A stretch of 64,000 bases of DNA, from positions 1,922,001-1,986,000 of the forward strand of contig OZ240687.1 of the NCBI GenBank assembly GCA_965199285.1. Reading direction: 5' to 3'. The translations under genes and the position numbers were made by a program. This DNA is from CBDDGJ01 sp965199285 (GTDB lineage Bacteria; Pseudomonadota; Alphaproteobacteria; RS24). This document shows, piece by piece, positions 17,392 through 26,840 of this stretch (positions are counted from its first letter, which is position 1; every line of letters begins with the position of its first letter). The notes below the pieces were generated by a model. It worked only from the letters and a program-made list of their open reading frames with translations. It was not told the DNA's origin and made no database searches.

Positions 17392-19123
17392 CACTTCTCG
17401 CCCATGTAAAGATTTCGCCGACTTTTTCCCTGAACTCTTGGGCAGAATTGTCGAGATTTGGAGCTATTATTTCTTTGCCTATATGTTCCATTGCGGAAAC
17501 ATTCTTAAACCATGGATTGCTTTTGTTTTTAGATGCTTGCGCTATCCAACACCGCGCTTTTTCTCTTTGCTCTTCATTTTCCGTGTTTTGCGTGAATATC
17601 TCATTATAGCTTGAAAGCGAGAAATTATTCCCAGACACGGATTTGAGATGCTTATTTATTAACTCATCATCGTGTATGCTTTTTGCATATTCAACCAATT
17701 TAACAACCGTTTCGTCACAAACAGATAGAAAAATTTCATCTTCAATGGAGTGGTTATTCTCCCAGAAAAACAGCTTACCGTCTTCGGAAATAAAACTCTG
17801 CTCAGCAGTTGAATCGGGCTTTCTGTCATTATCTCGTAAAACGGCAACATTATATCCCAAATCTAATAACGGATTAGCTCTGCTATAGATTTTATCTACC
17901 CCACCGGCATTTACTAGACAGATTCCAAGAGCGTGAATTGAAGTTTCCTCTTTGGTTTCTGAGAAATATTGGTCCAACCCGCGTATAAATCCGACCTCAC
18001 TTGCCCCTTCACATACCAGAACCTTTAGAGCAAGAAAAGCCTCGGGGCAGCTTCTAATCGTCCCTTGAATATCATCATTTGTTCCTATATGAACGCAATT
18101 ATGAGAGTTTTCTTCAGGCTTCAAAATATATAATTGCTTTCCGGAGAGTTCTCTCAGAGCAATCGGAGAGTGGGTGGTCATAAATGCTTGGAGCGGTTCG
18201 GAAGATTCTTTTGCCCCCAATGAACCAAGGAAACGAATAATTCTATGAGGCTCAAGACCGTATTCAAGTTCATCTATGAGAAGAATGGAGGAAGATTGAG
18301 CAGCCTTTCTTTGCAAACCGGCAATAAGTAAACGTGTTGAACCTATTCCAAGGTTCTTGAGGGGAACGCCCTTTGCATCATGCAGGGAAATCGTGCCCCC
18401 ACTAAACGATATGGAATGAGCATCAAGCATTGCTTGAACCGCACCATCTGTCGGTATACCTAATTTATTCGCAGTGTTGTCAACAATTTCTAGTGCTGTA
18501 GATAATTGTTCTTGGGCGTTATCCCCAAATGCGGCGCGCGCATCTCTTGCCGCCTTTGTAAGTGCTGCCGAAGCATCTGGCGTTTCTTCCGATAACTTAT
18601 TCAGAATAGAGCCTTTTCTCCAGCTTAAATTAAAATCGGATATATTGCCTATTCGAGTGGGAGAAAGTCGAACACGGTCAGCCCAATTTAGATTACGCGA
18701 CAATCCTTGAGCCTGTGCCCGCTTGGAGAGAAGACTCCATTCTGGTTCAAGATCTGCCCCTACCCTTAGGTTGATAGAAAGAACGGTTTCCAACTTATCG
18801 CCGGGTTCATCTTCAATATTTCCATTTTGATTACAAAAACCCCGCAGATAATTTCCATAAACTTCCATATTTTTCAGCTTATCGTCTAAACTGCCAATCG
18901 TTACTGTAATGCTAATAGGGTTATCGACATTTAATTGGTAAAAGTCTGTATCGGAAAAGGCAATGCTTCGCTTTGCCCCAATGCAAAAATCTATCGCATC
19001 TAATAATGTTGACTTTCCGCTATCGCCATGTCCGATTAAGCAGTTAATGCCGTTAGAGGGGTTCCATTCTAACGCTTGTATTCCTCGGAAATTTTTTATT
19101 TCTAATTTTCTAATCCTTGCCAT
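17384..19123 (-). CDS. gajA: Gabija GajA-like OLD family ATPase-TOPRIM nuclease
   Basis: A 579-residue protein. The ABC-type ATPase half has Walker A GHGDSGKSTLLDAID near residue 32, a helical insert, a degenerate signature and Walker B ILLIDELEYGLEPHR near residue 280, with MTTHSPIAL as H-loop. The TOPRIM half has VLVCEGASEVGF near residue 368 and VAVLRDNDRKPD near residue 428, giving the acidic metal-binding set. GajA nicks DNA when nucleotide levels fall during phage growth. It leads a two-gene operon with gajB. Confidence 0.88.
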   Translation of the reverse strand: MARIRKLEIKNFRGIQALEWNPSNGINCLIGHGDSGKSTLLDAIDFCIGAKRSIAFSDTDFYQLNVDNPISITVTIGSLDDKLKNMEVYGNYLRGFCNQNGNIEDEPGDKLETVLSINLRVGADLEPEWSLLSKRAQAQGLSRNLNWADRVRLSPTRIGNISDFNLSWRKGSILNKLSEETPDASAALTKAARDARAAFGDNAQEQLSTALEIVDNTANKLGIPTDGAVQAMLDAHSISFSGGTISLHDAKGVPLKNLGIGSTRLLIAGLQRKAAQSSSILLIDELEYGLEPHRIIRFLGSLGAKESSEPLQAFMTTHSPIALRELSGKQLYILKPEENSHNCVHIGTNDDIQGTIRSCPEAFLALKVLVCEGASEVGFIRGLDQYFSETKEETSIHALGICLVNAGGVDKIYSRANPLLDLGYNVAVLRDNDRKPDSTAEQSFISEDGKLFFWENNHSIEDEIFLSVCDETVVKLVEYAKSIHDDELINKHLKSVSGNNFSLSSYNEIFTQNTENEEQREKARCWIAQASKNKSNPWFKNVSAMEHIGKEIIAPNLDNSAQEFREKVGEIFTWARSDA

Positions 19124-19292
19124 GCCATTTTCTTTCTCATCTAACTATAAATCATTCCAGCACATTTTGACATGCTGCCATCAAGTTAATCTATTTATAA
19201 CTTGATCCACCCTCTATAATCGAGTCCGTTTTTCGAGAGGCAGGACATATTGGGTTAGCTCTTTTAGCCAAACCACAGCAAAGTAGATCTTT

Positions 19293-19319
19293 TCATCCAC
19301 GTAAGGCTTATGTGGATGA
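19293..19319. promoter_or_regulatory. 8-base-arm hairpin upstream of the transfer operon
   Basis: TTCATCCAC and GTGGATGA face each other across an 11-base loop, about 65 bases before traA. No T-run follows on the plus strand, so it is more likely an operator or a 5' leader structure than a terminator. Confidence 0.4.
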
Positions 19320-19382
19320 GTTTTAATTGAACAACCTTTCGTTTTCGTCAATCTAAGCATGTTGAAGAAATGGAGATTTGAC

Positions 19383-19727
19383 ATGCACAATTTGAAACGA
19401 ACGGACAGCCGTAATGGTGCGGCTCTAATATCAAGTTTAATCCTCACATTTGCGGCAATCACACTCATGGATGGTGTGGCTCTTGCTAATGAGACGACAT
19501 TGCGAGCGGCGACGGATGCTTTTGCTGGTCCTGCGGTGGCGGTTTATGACCTTCTGGATAGTGGTATCGGAACGCTTGCCTCGCTCACCGCGCTAGGTTT
19601 AACAATTGCGGCTTTGGTGAAGGGCTGGAACACGCCAGTTGCAGCTGGTGGGTTGGGTGTTGCTGTTGCGGCACTTAACGGGCCAGACATTATCCTTAAC
19701 TTACGCGGCACTGCCGTCATTTTCTAA
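19383..19727 (+). CDS. traA: F-type pilin TraA
   Basis: A 114-residue precursor with a long signal peptide (SSLILTFAAITLMDGVALA, about residues 15-34) and a small hydrophobic mature part. That part has two helices, AVAVYDLLDSGIGTLASLTA and TPVAAGGLGVAVAALN, the layout of F-like pilin. It is the first gene of the transfer operon, directly before traL, as in F. The ATG at 19383 is chosen for its GGAG seven bases upstream; an ATG at 19359 has no ribosome site. Confidence 0.82.
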   Translation: MHNLKRTDSRNGAALISSLILTFAAITLMDGVALANETTLRAATDAFAGPAVAVYDLLDSGIGTLASLTALGLTIAALVKGWNTPVAAGGLGVAVAALNGPDIILNLRGTAVIF

Positions 19728-19742
19728 GATTAGGATTATCTG

Positions 19743-20030
19743 ATGATGGGAAATGACGATAAATGGCGTGTGCCTAAGCGCTTGGATGAACCGCTAAAGA
19801 TATGGCTGTTCTCGCCGACGGAGTTCATGATTTTCTGCGGCGCCTTACTATTTGGGGTCTTAGCAAATTACCTACTGACGGTTTTCATCTGCTGCACATT
19901 ATTCCTCATCGGGCAGCGGAAGCTGGTGAAGGCTTATGGCAATGCGTGGTTTTATCAGCTTTGCCTCTGGTTTCTTCCGATCAAACTTCCCGGCGCGTCA
20001 CAAAGTTGGAAGCGACATTATCGGGGGTAG
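19743..20030 (+). CDS. traL: Conjugal transfer protein TraL
   Basis: A 95-residue protein beginning with the TraL pattern VPKRLDEPLKIWLFSPTEF, followed by two membrane helices and a basic C-terminus. TraL is the small inner-membrane component of the F-type secretion channel (VirB3-like). It sits between traA and traE with short gaps, the standard order. Confidence 0.88.
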   Translation: MMGNDDKWRVPKRLDEPLKIWLFSPTEFMIFCGALLFGVLANYLLTVFICCTLFLIGQRKLVKAYGNAWFYQLCLWFLPIKLPGASQSWKRHYRG

Positions 20031-20033
20031 TTC

Positions 20034-20603
20034 ATGGACAGCACATTTCTACAGGAAAAATACAATATTTTGAGCAAGCGCTTCGTGATTGCTGTTGTGC
20101 TGCTTTCTTTGAGCATTATCGGCAATGCGGGGTTGGCCATTTCTCTAAATGCGAAAGACCAGCCGCGCATTGTACTTATCCCTTCTGATTTGAAGGGCGA
20201 GAGCTATATCTCTGATAAGGGTTATGCGGATAATTATGTGGCCGCACTTGCCCAGCAAGCCGCCCTCACACTTTTGAATGCTACGCCTGATAGTCTGGAT
20301 TTTAGGCGAGAGGCATTATTGCAGCTGGCGCATCCCAAATATCACGGGAGCTTGGAGGCTGACTTAAATGAGGAGCAGGCGCGCCTCCAGAAAAGCAAAA
20401 TCTCGACAAGTTTTCATCCGGTAGCGGTTGAGGTGAGTAACCACAAAACTAAGCCAATCGCCAGGGTGGAAGGCAGGCTCATCACGCTGGTCGGCGATAC
20501 GCGGGTAAACCGAGAAACGATCACTCTGATTGTTCAATTCGAACAAGATGCGCGCGGTGTGTTGTTGCTCGCGGGACTTAATCAATCCGAAGGGAATAAA
20601 TAA
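20034..20603 (+). CDS. traE: Conjugal transfer protein TraE
   Basis: A 189-residue protein with one N-terminal membrane helix (FVIAVVLLSLSIIGNAGLAI, residues 17-36) and a periplasmic VirB8/TraE-type domain. It begins 3 bases after traL and overlaps traK. TraE is a core inner-membrane scaffold protein of the F-type channel. The order traL-traE-traK supports the call. Confidence 0.86.
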   Translation: MDSTFLQEKYNILSKRFVIAVVLLSLSIIGNAGLAISLNAKDQPRIVLIPSDLKGESYISDKGYADNYVAALAQQAALTLLNATPDSLDFRREALLQLAHPKYHGSLEADLNEEQARLQKSKISTSFHPVAVEVSNHKTKPIARVEGRLITLVGDTRVNRETITLIVQFEQDARGVLLLAGLNQSEGNK

Positions 20604-21361
20604 TGGAAAAAATAAATAGAATTATGGCGGTTATAATGGGGGCAGTTATCATCGTCTATCTGCTCATTATTATGAGTGCCCTTACGAATATGGCGATGGC
20701 GGCTCAATATAAGAAGGCGAAGGATGGCGCGGAAATAACCGCTCACATTTCGGCCAGAGAGCTTACGCGCATCTTACTGGAAGGCGACAAGATAAAGCGT
20801 GTGGTATCCGCCTCACAAGTGGTTATTCTTGACCATGATCCGGAGCGCGGTGATTTATTCATCGGGTCTGCTTTCGGCAAAATTAATGAGCCGGTGAATT
20901 TATTCATCACCAGCGCGCTTGGCGCGACATATCAGTTTCTGTTTACACCTAAGGATACACCGTCTGAGCAAATCATCATTCGTAATCCGGATTTTATTTC
21001 CGCCAAGGCTGCGGCGAATGATAAAGCGCCACGCAAAGAGGAATTATCAAGCCTCATGCGCGCTATGATTACCGGTGAGACATTGGCCGGTTTTGACAGG
21101 CTTGGCCGCAAGAAACTTTGGGATTTGCCGAAAATTGACAATGCGCGGCTAAAAGTTTCTGAAAGCTGGATTGGTGATTATTGGCAGGCAATGATTGTTA
21201 CTGTCAAACGCCGTGATAGCGATACGCCTCTTATCATCACTGAAAGCCAGTTTGCGCCTGCGGTGGCGGTGTGGCTTTCGGATAAGGATATTGATGACAC
21301 TGCCAAAGCTATCATTATCCGCTCATCCTCTAGCCCTTTATCTGGGGGAAGCGCACAATGA
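20603..21361 (+). CDS. traK: Conjugal transfer protein TraK
   Basis: A 252-residue protein with an N-terminal hydrophobic signal (VIMGAVIIVYLLIIMSALTN) and a beta-rich body; the central part (RIVVS-like strand, VVILDHDPERGDLFIGSAF, EPVNLFITSALG) fits TraK/VirB9-like secretin-associated proteins. It forms the outer-membrane core ring with TraV and TraB. Start overlaps the traE stop, end overlaps traB by 4 bases. Confidence 0.83.
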   Translation: MEKINRIMAVIMGAVIIVYLLIIMSALTNMAMAAQYKKAKDGAEITAHISARELTRILLEGDKIKRVVSASQVVILDHDPERGDLFIGSAFGKINEPVNLFITSALGATYQFLFTPKDTPSEQIIIRNPDFISAKAAANDKAPRKEELSSLMRAMITGETLAGFDRLGRKKLWDLPKIDNARLKVSESWIGDYWQAMIVTVKRRDSDTPLIITESQFAPAVAVWLSDKDIDDTAKAIIIRSSSSPLSGGSAQ

Positions 21362-22683
21362 AGGTGGATTTCAGCAAGCTTTCCGGCACTAACGGTCTCA
21401 TCAAGAAAAAGCAGACGCTGATTTTGGGCGGGATTATCGGTGCGGTACTGATTTACAGTTTCTGGCCGAGTGACCGAGAAAGCAAAAGCGATTTTGTGCC
21501 GCAAAATGAAGATATGTCCATTTTTCGAATGGATAGGTCGATTGATGCCGAAGATAGGTGGCTGGAATTATCTAATGACCGGTTGCAGGCATTGGAAACG
21601 CGTATTGTTGATTTGGAAACCACCAACTCGACATTGCTTGCGATAAAGCAGGAACTTGAAGATGAAATTTCCTTGCTGGAAAGTGATGCCAAGGCGACGA
21701 TTGACGCGCAAGCTGATACGATAGAAATATTAGAGGCAGGTAATGTGAACTCTGCCGATAGATTGCCGGCACTTCCGCAAACAACGCCTTTACCGCAACT
21801 GCCAGCACAAAATGTATCGCCGCAACAAGGTGGCGATGGCAATTATTTCCGTCCGGTCGAACAGCACGGTCAATATTCGCCAACCCCGCAAAATATGCCA
21901 ATAGGTGGTGTAGGTGGCGCTGGGCTTGGTGTTACTTCTTTTATCAAAACTTATGATTTAACCGGCAATAGTGAGACTGGCGCGAAAGACCCTGCCGATT
22001 ACATTCCGGCTGGGGCTTATGCGCCTGCCATGATCACAATCGGTGCAAATGCGTCTGTTGGTGTGCAAGGTCAATCCGAACCGCTTCCGGTGGTGATGCG
22101 TTTGACGGGCAGGGCTATGTCTGCCGCCGATGAAAGCGGTGTGCCATTAGAGACCAATGTCACAGGTTGCACCATTACCGGCTCAGCGCGCGGTGATTTG
22201 AGTTCCGAGCGCGTCTATGTGCGGCTACTCACCATGTCTTGCGCGCGCGATGGCAAAATCAGCGAGGTTGATGTGCGTGGCTTTGTCGCGGGGCTTGGTA
22301 GTGCCGGTGTGCGCGGTCCGGTGGTTATGCGTGATAAGGGGCTTGTCGGCAATGCTTTTGCCGGTGGCCTGATTGAGGGCTTTGGCGATGCGGCCAGCAA
22401 AGCCTTTGAGCCACAAACAAATCTTCTTACCGGTAATAATAGCGACACCAATAATTTGCTTTCGACCCAGCAGAAGCTCGACGATTCATTTGCGCGCGGT
22501 ACGGCCAAAGGCGTGGGCGCGGCAGGTAAGTTATTGGCTGAATATTACATAAGGCGTGCCGAGCAATATCAGCCGGTTGTGTCTTTGAAAGCAGGTACAC
22601 AAGTCGCCGTGGTGTTCCAAAAAGGTGCATGGCTGGATGGGCGTTCCAAATCCAAAACCACTAATCAGGAGACGAAAAAATGA
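21358..22683 (+). CDS. traB: Conjugal transfer protein TraB
   Basis: A 441-residue protein with a membrane helix at residues 20-38, a coiled coil (about residues 60-115), a proline- and glutamine-rich linker, then a conserved VirB10-type barrel domain from ADYIPAGAYAPAMITIGANA near residue 210. It ends with AGTQVAVVFQKGAWLDG. TraB spans both membranes as the VirB10 counterpart. The neighbours traK and traV fit, with 4-base overlaps on both sides. Confidence 0.88.
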   Translation: MKVDFSKLSGTNGLIKKKQTLILGGIIGAVLIYSFWPSDRESKSDFVPQNEDMSIFRMDRSIDAEDRWLELSNDRLQALETRIVDLETTNSTLLAIKQELEDEISLLESDAKATIDAQADTIEILEAGNVNSADRLPALPQTTPLPQLPAQNVSPQQGGDGNYFRPVEQHGQYSPTPQNMPIGGVGGAGLGVTSFIKTYDLTGNSETGAKDPADYIPAGAYAPAMITIGANASVGVQGQSEPLPVVMRLTGRAMSAADESGVPLETNVTGCTITGSARGDLSSERVYVRLLTMSCARDGKISEVDVRGFVAGLGSAGVRGPVVMRDKGLVGNAFAGGLIEGFGDAASKAFEPQTNLLTGNNSDTNNLLSTQQKLDDSFARGTAKGVGAAGKLLAEYYIRRAEQYQPVVSLKAGTQVAVVFQKGAWLDGRSKSKTTNQETKK

Positions 22684-23141
22684 AATTGAATATTCTCATT
22701 TTTCCTATCGCAACATATTGCTTGCTGGCAGCATGTGCAACGACCACACATGATGATTTTTCCTGCCCTGTCGATCAGCCGGAAGGGTGTCGCAATGTTG
22801 AAGAAGCCGATGGCAATGCGCTCAAGGAAATTCGGCAAAAAAGTAAGAGCATCGAAAACGAACCCCGTGCGCGAGCTCTGGGGGGAACAAAATCCAAAGA
22901 TGAGAATGGTGGCTCCGGCTTTCTGACAAATTTATTTGCCGATGATGATGTTGAAGCTGTCAAGGATTCCTTGACAACTGCCGCCGAAACAAAACAAGCC
23001 TCACGCTCACAAGAACAAACGGCACGAATTTGGTTTGCCCCTTTCATTGATAGCAAAGGCAATCTCCATCACGCAAGCGAGGTCAGCATAGTTCTAACAA
23101 AGCCTGAATGGTCTCTCAATAATGAGGGAGGCACGCAATAA
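22680..23141 (+). CDS. traV: Conjugal transfer lipoprotein TraV
   Basis: A 153-residue lipoprotein with signal peptide and lipobox LLAAC (Cys19), then a second cysteine pair (DDFSCPVDQPEGCRNV) near the start of the mature protein as in TraV. The rest is polar and poorly conserved. It anchors the outer-membrane core complex. It overlaps traB by 4 bases and ends at the first base of traC. Confidence 0.84.
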   Translation: MKLNILIFPIATYCLLAACATTTHDDFSCPVDQPEGCRNVEEADGNALKEIRQKSKSIENEPRARALGGTKSKDENGGSGFLTNLFADDDVEAVKDSLTTAAETKQASRSQEQTARIWFAPFIDSKGNLHHASEVSIVLTKPEWSLNNEGGTQ

Positions 23142-25711
23142 TGGGTGACTTCCTCACCTCATTTATGAATGACGTGAAGCGCGTTGTACTTGATGAGCAC
23201 TCATCCGGAATGCACTCGATTGATGACACGGAAGCGAGCGTTGCCGAGCTTATCGCGGTGAAATCCTATGATAGAGAGGCAGGTCTTTATGCGACGGATA
23301 ATCAGCTTGGCTTTGTGGCTGAGGTCACACCAAGCGGCGGCATTAATGAGACTGGGGAGAACCAACTCATTGGGCTTATGTCCATATTAGAAAGATTGGG
23401 TAAGTTCTCAATTCAAGTCTCGCTTTTGGTGATGCCTTCGATTGAAGACCAGCTCCAGCAATTTGCTGCCCAAAGGCAAAATGCCGATGGCATAGTGGAT
23501 GTCATGTCGAAAGAGCGATTGGAGACTTTCCGGCAGGCGGCAAGTTTCGGTCTTTCAGATGATTATCCATGGCGTATTCGTTCGCAGCGGGTTTTGATAA
23601 GTGTGTTTAGTTCAAATCGGGCAAGGCTTGCTGATGAATTAGTTTCTGTGCAAGGGCATGTCGGACAATTATTGGAAGCTGTTGGCGCGCATCACTTTAG
23701 AATATTACCGCCCGAAGTTTTACTGAAACTTCTTGCCTCACTTTATATGCCCGAAGCATCGCAAAGGGAGAATTTATCAAATCTGGTGGCATTGCCGTCG
23801 CGCAAATATTGGGAACATGATTATTTCAACACGCAAGTCTCTCGTGCCGGTAAAGATTTGTTAGTCCAACATGACCGTTTGTCATTTTCTTCTGGCATGG
23901 CGGCGCGTGCCTTTGTGGTGAGCGATGTGCCGGAAAGCTATCCGCCCGGCAGCATGGCAGGCTTGCTGGGTGACTTATGGCAAACACGCATGCTTTGCCC
24001 TTACGCTTATATGGTGACGACGACACTTCGGCCAAGCGGGATGATGCAGGAAATGATTGGCACCAAAAACATGAAAACAGCCATGTCGGCGGCATCTCCT
24101 TTACGCTTTCTCTCGCCTGGTATTGCCATGCAAGCAAGTGACCTTGATTTAACAGCACGACGTTTGGATGAAGGTGATGGCTTAGCTAATCTGTTTATGC
24201 AGGCTGTCGTGTATGCGCCGTCTGATGAAATTGATGATGCCGAACGGAGTTTGAATAGCTTGTTTACCCATAATGGGTTTGGCTTATCGCGTGAGGATGG
24301 TTTGCAGCTTCCCTCATTTATGGCGGCCATGCCAGCTGGTAATGACCGTGATCTTTTGAAATCCCTCGATCGGTTTAATCGCTCGCGCACTGTCTTGTCA
24401 CGAAATGCGATTTGCTTTTTGCCTCTCTTCGGGGAATGGCAGGGCAATGCGGGTTTGAATAATCCTGCCCTCTTAATTCTTGCAGGCAGGCGCGGCGGGA
24501 TTGCGGGCTGGTCGCCCAAGGCGGCAGGTGGCAATTATAATGTGTCTGTTATTGGTAAATCCGGCGGCGGTAAGTCGGTGTTGATGCAGGAAATGATGTT
24601 CGGGCTGATTGCCACGGGCGGTGCGGCGATTGTACTTGATGACGGAAACAGTTTTGAGAATAGCTGTAAGTTTATGGGCGGCACGCATGTTGATTTTGCG
24701 CGCGCCGATTTAGAGCTTAATCCCTTTGCTGTTCTGGACGCAGAAGAAATGCGGCGCAATCCTGATTATGCCCAAGAAGCCATAGCCATGCTCACGCAAA
24801 TGTTAGGGTCAATGTGTCAGCCAGGTAAGGTGTTGGAAGATTTAGCTCGCGCCATCATTACAATGGCGGTGCAACGTGTTTGGGATCAATTCGGCAATCG
24901 CGGCACGATTGATGAGGTTGCAAAAGCCCTCAAAAATGCCCAAATTGAAAATGACAAGGAAGGGTTAAAACGCGCCTCCGAAATGGCGGGCGACTTCCAT
25001 ACAATGTTGCTTCCTTTTAAGGCAGATGGTCCATATGGCACGGCGTTTAATGCAGGTTGTAATCTGGATTTTTCCAATGACATGACGGTTTTTGAGATGC
25101 GCGCTTTGCGGAACAAGCCTGACATGCTGGCAGCGGTGATGATGTTGATTATGTTTATGGCGACGGAAAAAATGTTCCGTTCTGACCGCAATAAAATGGT
25201 TGGCCTGTTTATTGATGAAGGCTGGGCGATGCTGGCAGGGGCTGGTTCGGAATATATTGGTAGTGTCGCAAGGCGGGCGCGGAAATATTCAGGCATGCTG
25301 GTCACTGGCACACAAAGTGCGAATGATTATTTTGGCAATGATGCGGCACGCGCTTGCTGGGATAATTCAAATTGGCGCATATTCATGGCCCAAGAAGATA
25401 GCTCGATTACCGCGCTTAAAAATGAAGAAAAGGTCGATGTCTCGCCAACCCTAGAGCGCGCGCTTCGGTCGCTAACCCCCATTAACGGTTTATGGTCGGA
25501 GCTCGTCATTCATGCCGATAAAGGCTTTGATATATTCCGGCTCATTCTTGACCCGCAATCGGTGACAGCTTTCTCGTCTACGGGAGATGATGTTGAACGG
25601 CTTAACACACTTGTTGCACAAGGTAAGAACCATGCCGACGCCATCAAGCTTATGAGTGAAGAAATTGCCGCCCGTCGTCTCGGCAAGAAAAACAATAGGG
25701 GTGCGGCATGA
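23141..25711 (+). CDS. traC: T4SS ATPase TraC (VirB4 family)
   Basis: An 856-residue protein of the usual TraC length. The N-terminal TraC_F_IV domain is followed by Walker A VIGKSGGGKSVLMQEM near residue 470, Walker B MVGLFIDEGWAML near residue 690 and the motif LVTGTQSANDYF. It is the membrane-associated ATPase that powers pilus assembly. Start and stop overlap both neighbours by a few bases. High confidence. Confidence 0.95.
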   Translation: MGDFLTSFMNDVKRVVLDEHSSGMHSIDDTEASVAELIAVKSYDREAGLYATDNQLGFVAEVTPSGGINETGENQLIGLMSILERLGKFSIQVSLLVMPSIEDQLQQFAAQRQNADGIVDVMSKERLETFRQAASFGLSDDYPWRIRSQRVLISVFSSNRARLADELVSVQGHVGQLLEAVGAHHFRILPPEVLLKLLASLYMPEASQRENLSNLVALPSRKYWEHDYFNTQVSRAGKDLLVQHDRLSFSSGMAARAFVVSDVPESYPPGSMAGLLGDLWQTRMLCPYAYMVTTTLRPSGMMQEMIGTKNMKTAMSAASPLRFLSPGIAMQASDLDLTARRLDEGDGLANLFMQAVVYAPSDEIDDAERSLNSLFTHNGFGLSREDGLQLPSFMAAMPAGNDRDLLKSLDRFNRSRTVLSRNAICFLPLFGEWQGNAGLNNPALLILAGRRGGIAGWSPKAAGGNYNVSVIGKSGGGKSVLMQEMMFGLIATGGAAIVLDDGNSFENSCKFMGGTHVDFARADLELNPFAVLDAEEMRRNPDYAQEAIAMLTQMLGSMCQPGKVLEDLARAIITMAVQRVWDQFGNRGTIDEVAKALKNAQIENDKEGLKRASEMAGDFHTMLLPFKADGPYGTAFNAGCNLDFSNDMTVFEMRALRNKPDMLAAVMMLIMFMATEKMFRSDRNKMVGLFIDEGWAMLAGAGSEYIGSVARRARKYSGMLVTGTQSANDYFGNDAARACWDNSNWRIFMAQEDSSITALKNEEKVDVSPTLERALRSLTPINGLWSELVIHADKGFDIFRLILDPQSVTAFSSTGDDVERLNTLVAQGKNHADAIKLMSEEIAARRLGKKNNRGAA

Positions 25712-26211
25712 AGACACTCCTCACTATATTCTTTTATGCTGCTCTTAGTTTTACAGCAATTTGGTTGCCCGCCCAATTTATCACATTTAACGCAAGCGGT
25801 AGCGCACCCTATTGGGGCTTTGCGCGGCTTCCAATGGGAATCGCCAATTTTTTTGACATGGCGATAGAGCGCGGCGATTGGGTTGGCTTTGTGCCTCCGG
25901 TCGAGCATCGGGTTTCTTTTGCCAAGCAGGTTGTCGGCATTGCTGGTGATATTGTGCATGTGCGGGATCAGATGGTTTTTGTTGAGACGTGCGATGAGCC
26001 TGGCAATGGCTGGAATAGGGTGGGCGAAGCCAAGGTCGAAACCATAAGAGGACGAAAGCTGGCAGTCATTACCGAAGGTGAAATTCCTAAAGGATATTAT
26101 TTTGTGACCGCGCCGAGTGTTGACAGTTATGACAGTCGCTATGCGGAAATAGGTCTTGTTCATGAAACCCAGATCATTGAGCATCTATTTCCGTTCGGAG
26201 GGCAGCAATGA
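25708..26211 (+). CDS. S26-family signal peptidase of the transfer system (TrhF/RP4 TraF-like)
   Basis: A 167-residue protein with an N-terminal membrane segment. The expected nucleophile Ser lies in FNASGSAPYWGF near residue 32 and the general-base Lys in FAKQVVGIAGDIVHV near residue 73, the S26 pattern of conjugation-specific peptidases. It probably matures the pilin precursor. It overlaps traC and traW by 4 bases each. The exact catalytic Ser (first or second in NASGSAP) is uncertain. Confidence 0.82.
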   Translation: MKTLLTIFFYAALSFTAIWLPAQFITFNASGSAPYWGFARLPMGIANFFDMAIERGDWVGFVPPVEHRVSFAKQVVGIAGDIVHVRDQMVFVETCDEPGNGWNRVGEAKVETIRGRKLAVITEGEIPKGYYFVTAPSVDSYDSRYAEIGLVHETQIIEHLFPFGGQQ

Positions 26212-26840
26212 GAGCTCGTGGTTTCTCCCTCTTCATAGCGACGCTCTTGCTGCCCTCCATTCTTTCCGCAAAGGATTTGGGAACTCTTGGCAATGTGTGG
26301 CCATTAGCGGAACAAAATCTGATTGAGGCGATCAAGCAGGAATTGGGCAAAGCGCAAGCCGATGGTCGTATTGAGACGCTGAATAAGAAAATGGCAAATC
26401 GTACAAAATCGATGTTCTATGAACCGCCGCCCATTGTTGGCCTTGAAAAAGCGGCGGCGTATCGCAAACGATATTTCGACCCTTCCATCATAGTTGAGCG
26501 CGATATTTATGATCATGAAGGAAAACTTATTATTGCTAAAGGCAAGCGCGTTAACCCATTAGATACGATAAACCTCGGCAAAGCCCTTCTCTTCATAGAT
26601 GGGCGAGAAGAAGCCCAAGTGAGCTGGGCTTTGAAGCATGCAAATCCTCGCAAAATTATTCTGGTGGCAGGTGCACCCAAGCTGCTTATGGATGAGCATA
26701 AAACCCCTTTTTATTATGATCAGCATGGCAAGCTTGTTGAGCGCTTTATGCTGGCGCGTGTGCCAAGCCGTCTTAGCCAGCAAGGCAATCAATTGCTGAT
26801 TGAAGAAGTGCCTCCTCTTTATCAGGGAGACCGTCCATGA
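26208..26840 (+). CDS. traW: Conjugal transfer protein TraW
   Basis: A 210-residue periplasmic protein with signal peptide (FSLFIATLLLPSILSAKDLG). The family opening TLGNVWPLAEQNLIEAIKQE and the later SIIVERDIYDHEGKLIIAKG and KTPFYYDQHGKL blocks fit TraW. TraW is needed for pilus assembly and works with TrbC and TraU. It sits directly before traU, sharing 4 bases. Confidence 0.88.
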   Translation: MRARGFSLFIATLLLPSILSAKDLGTLGNVWPLAEQNLIEAIKQELGKAQADGRIETLNKKMANRTKSMFYEPPPIVGLEKAAAYRKRYFDPSIIVERDIYDHEGKLIIAKGKRVNPLDTINLGKALLFIDGREEAQVSWALKHANPRKIILVAGAPKLLMDEHKTPFYYDQHGKLVERFMLARVPSRLSQQGNQLLIEEVPPLYQGDRP

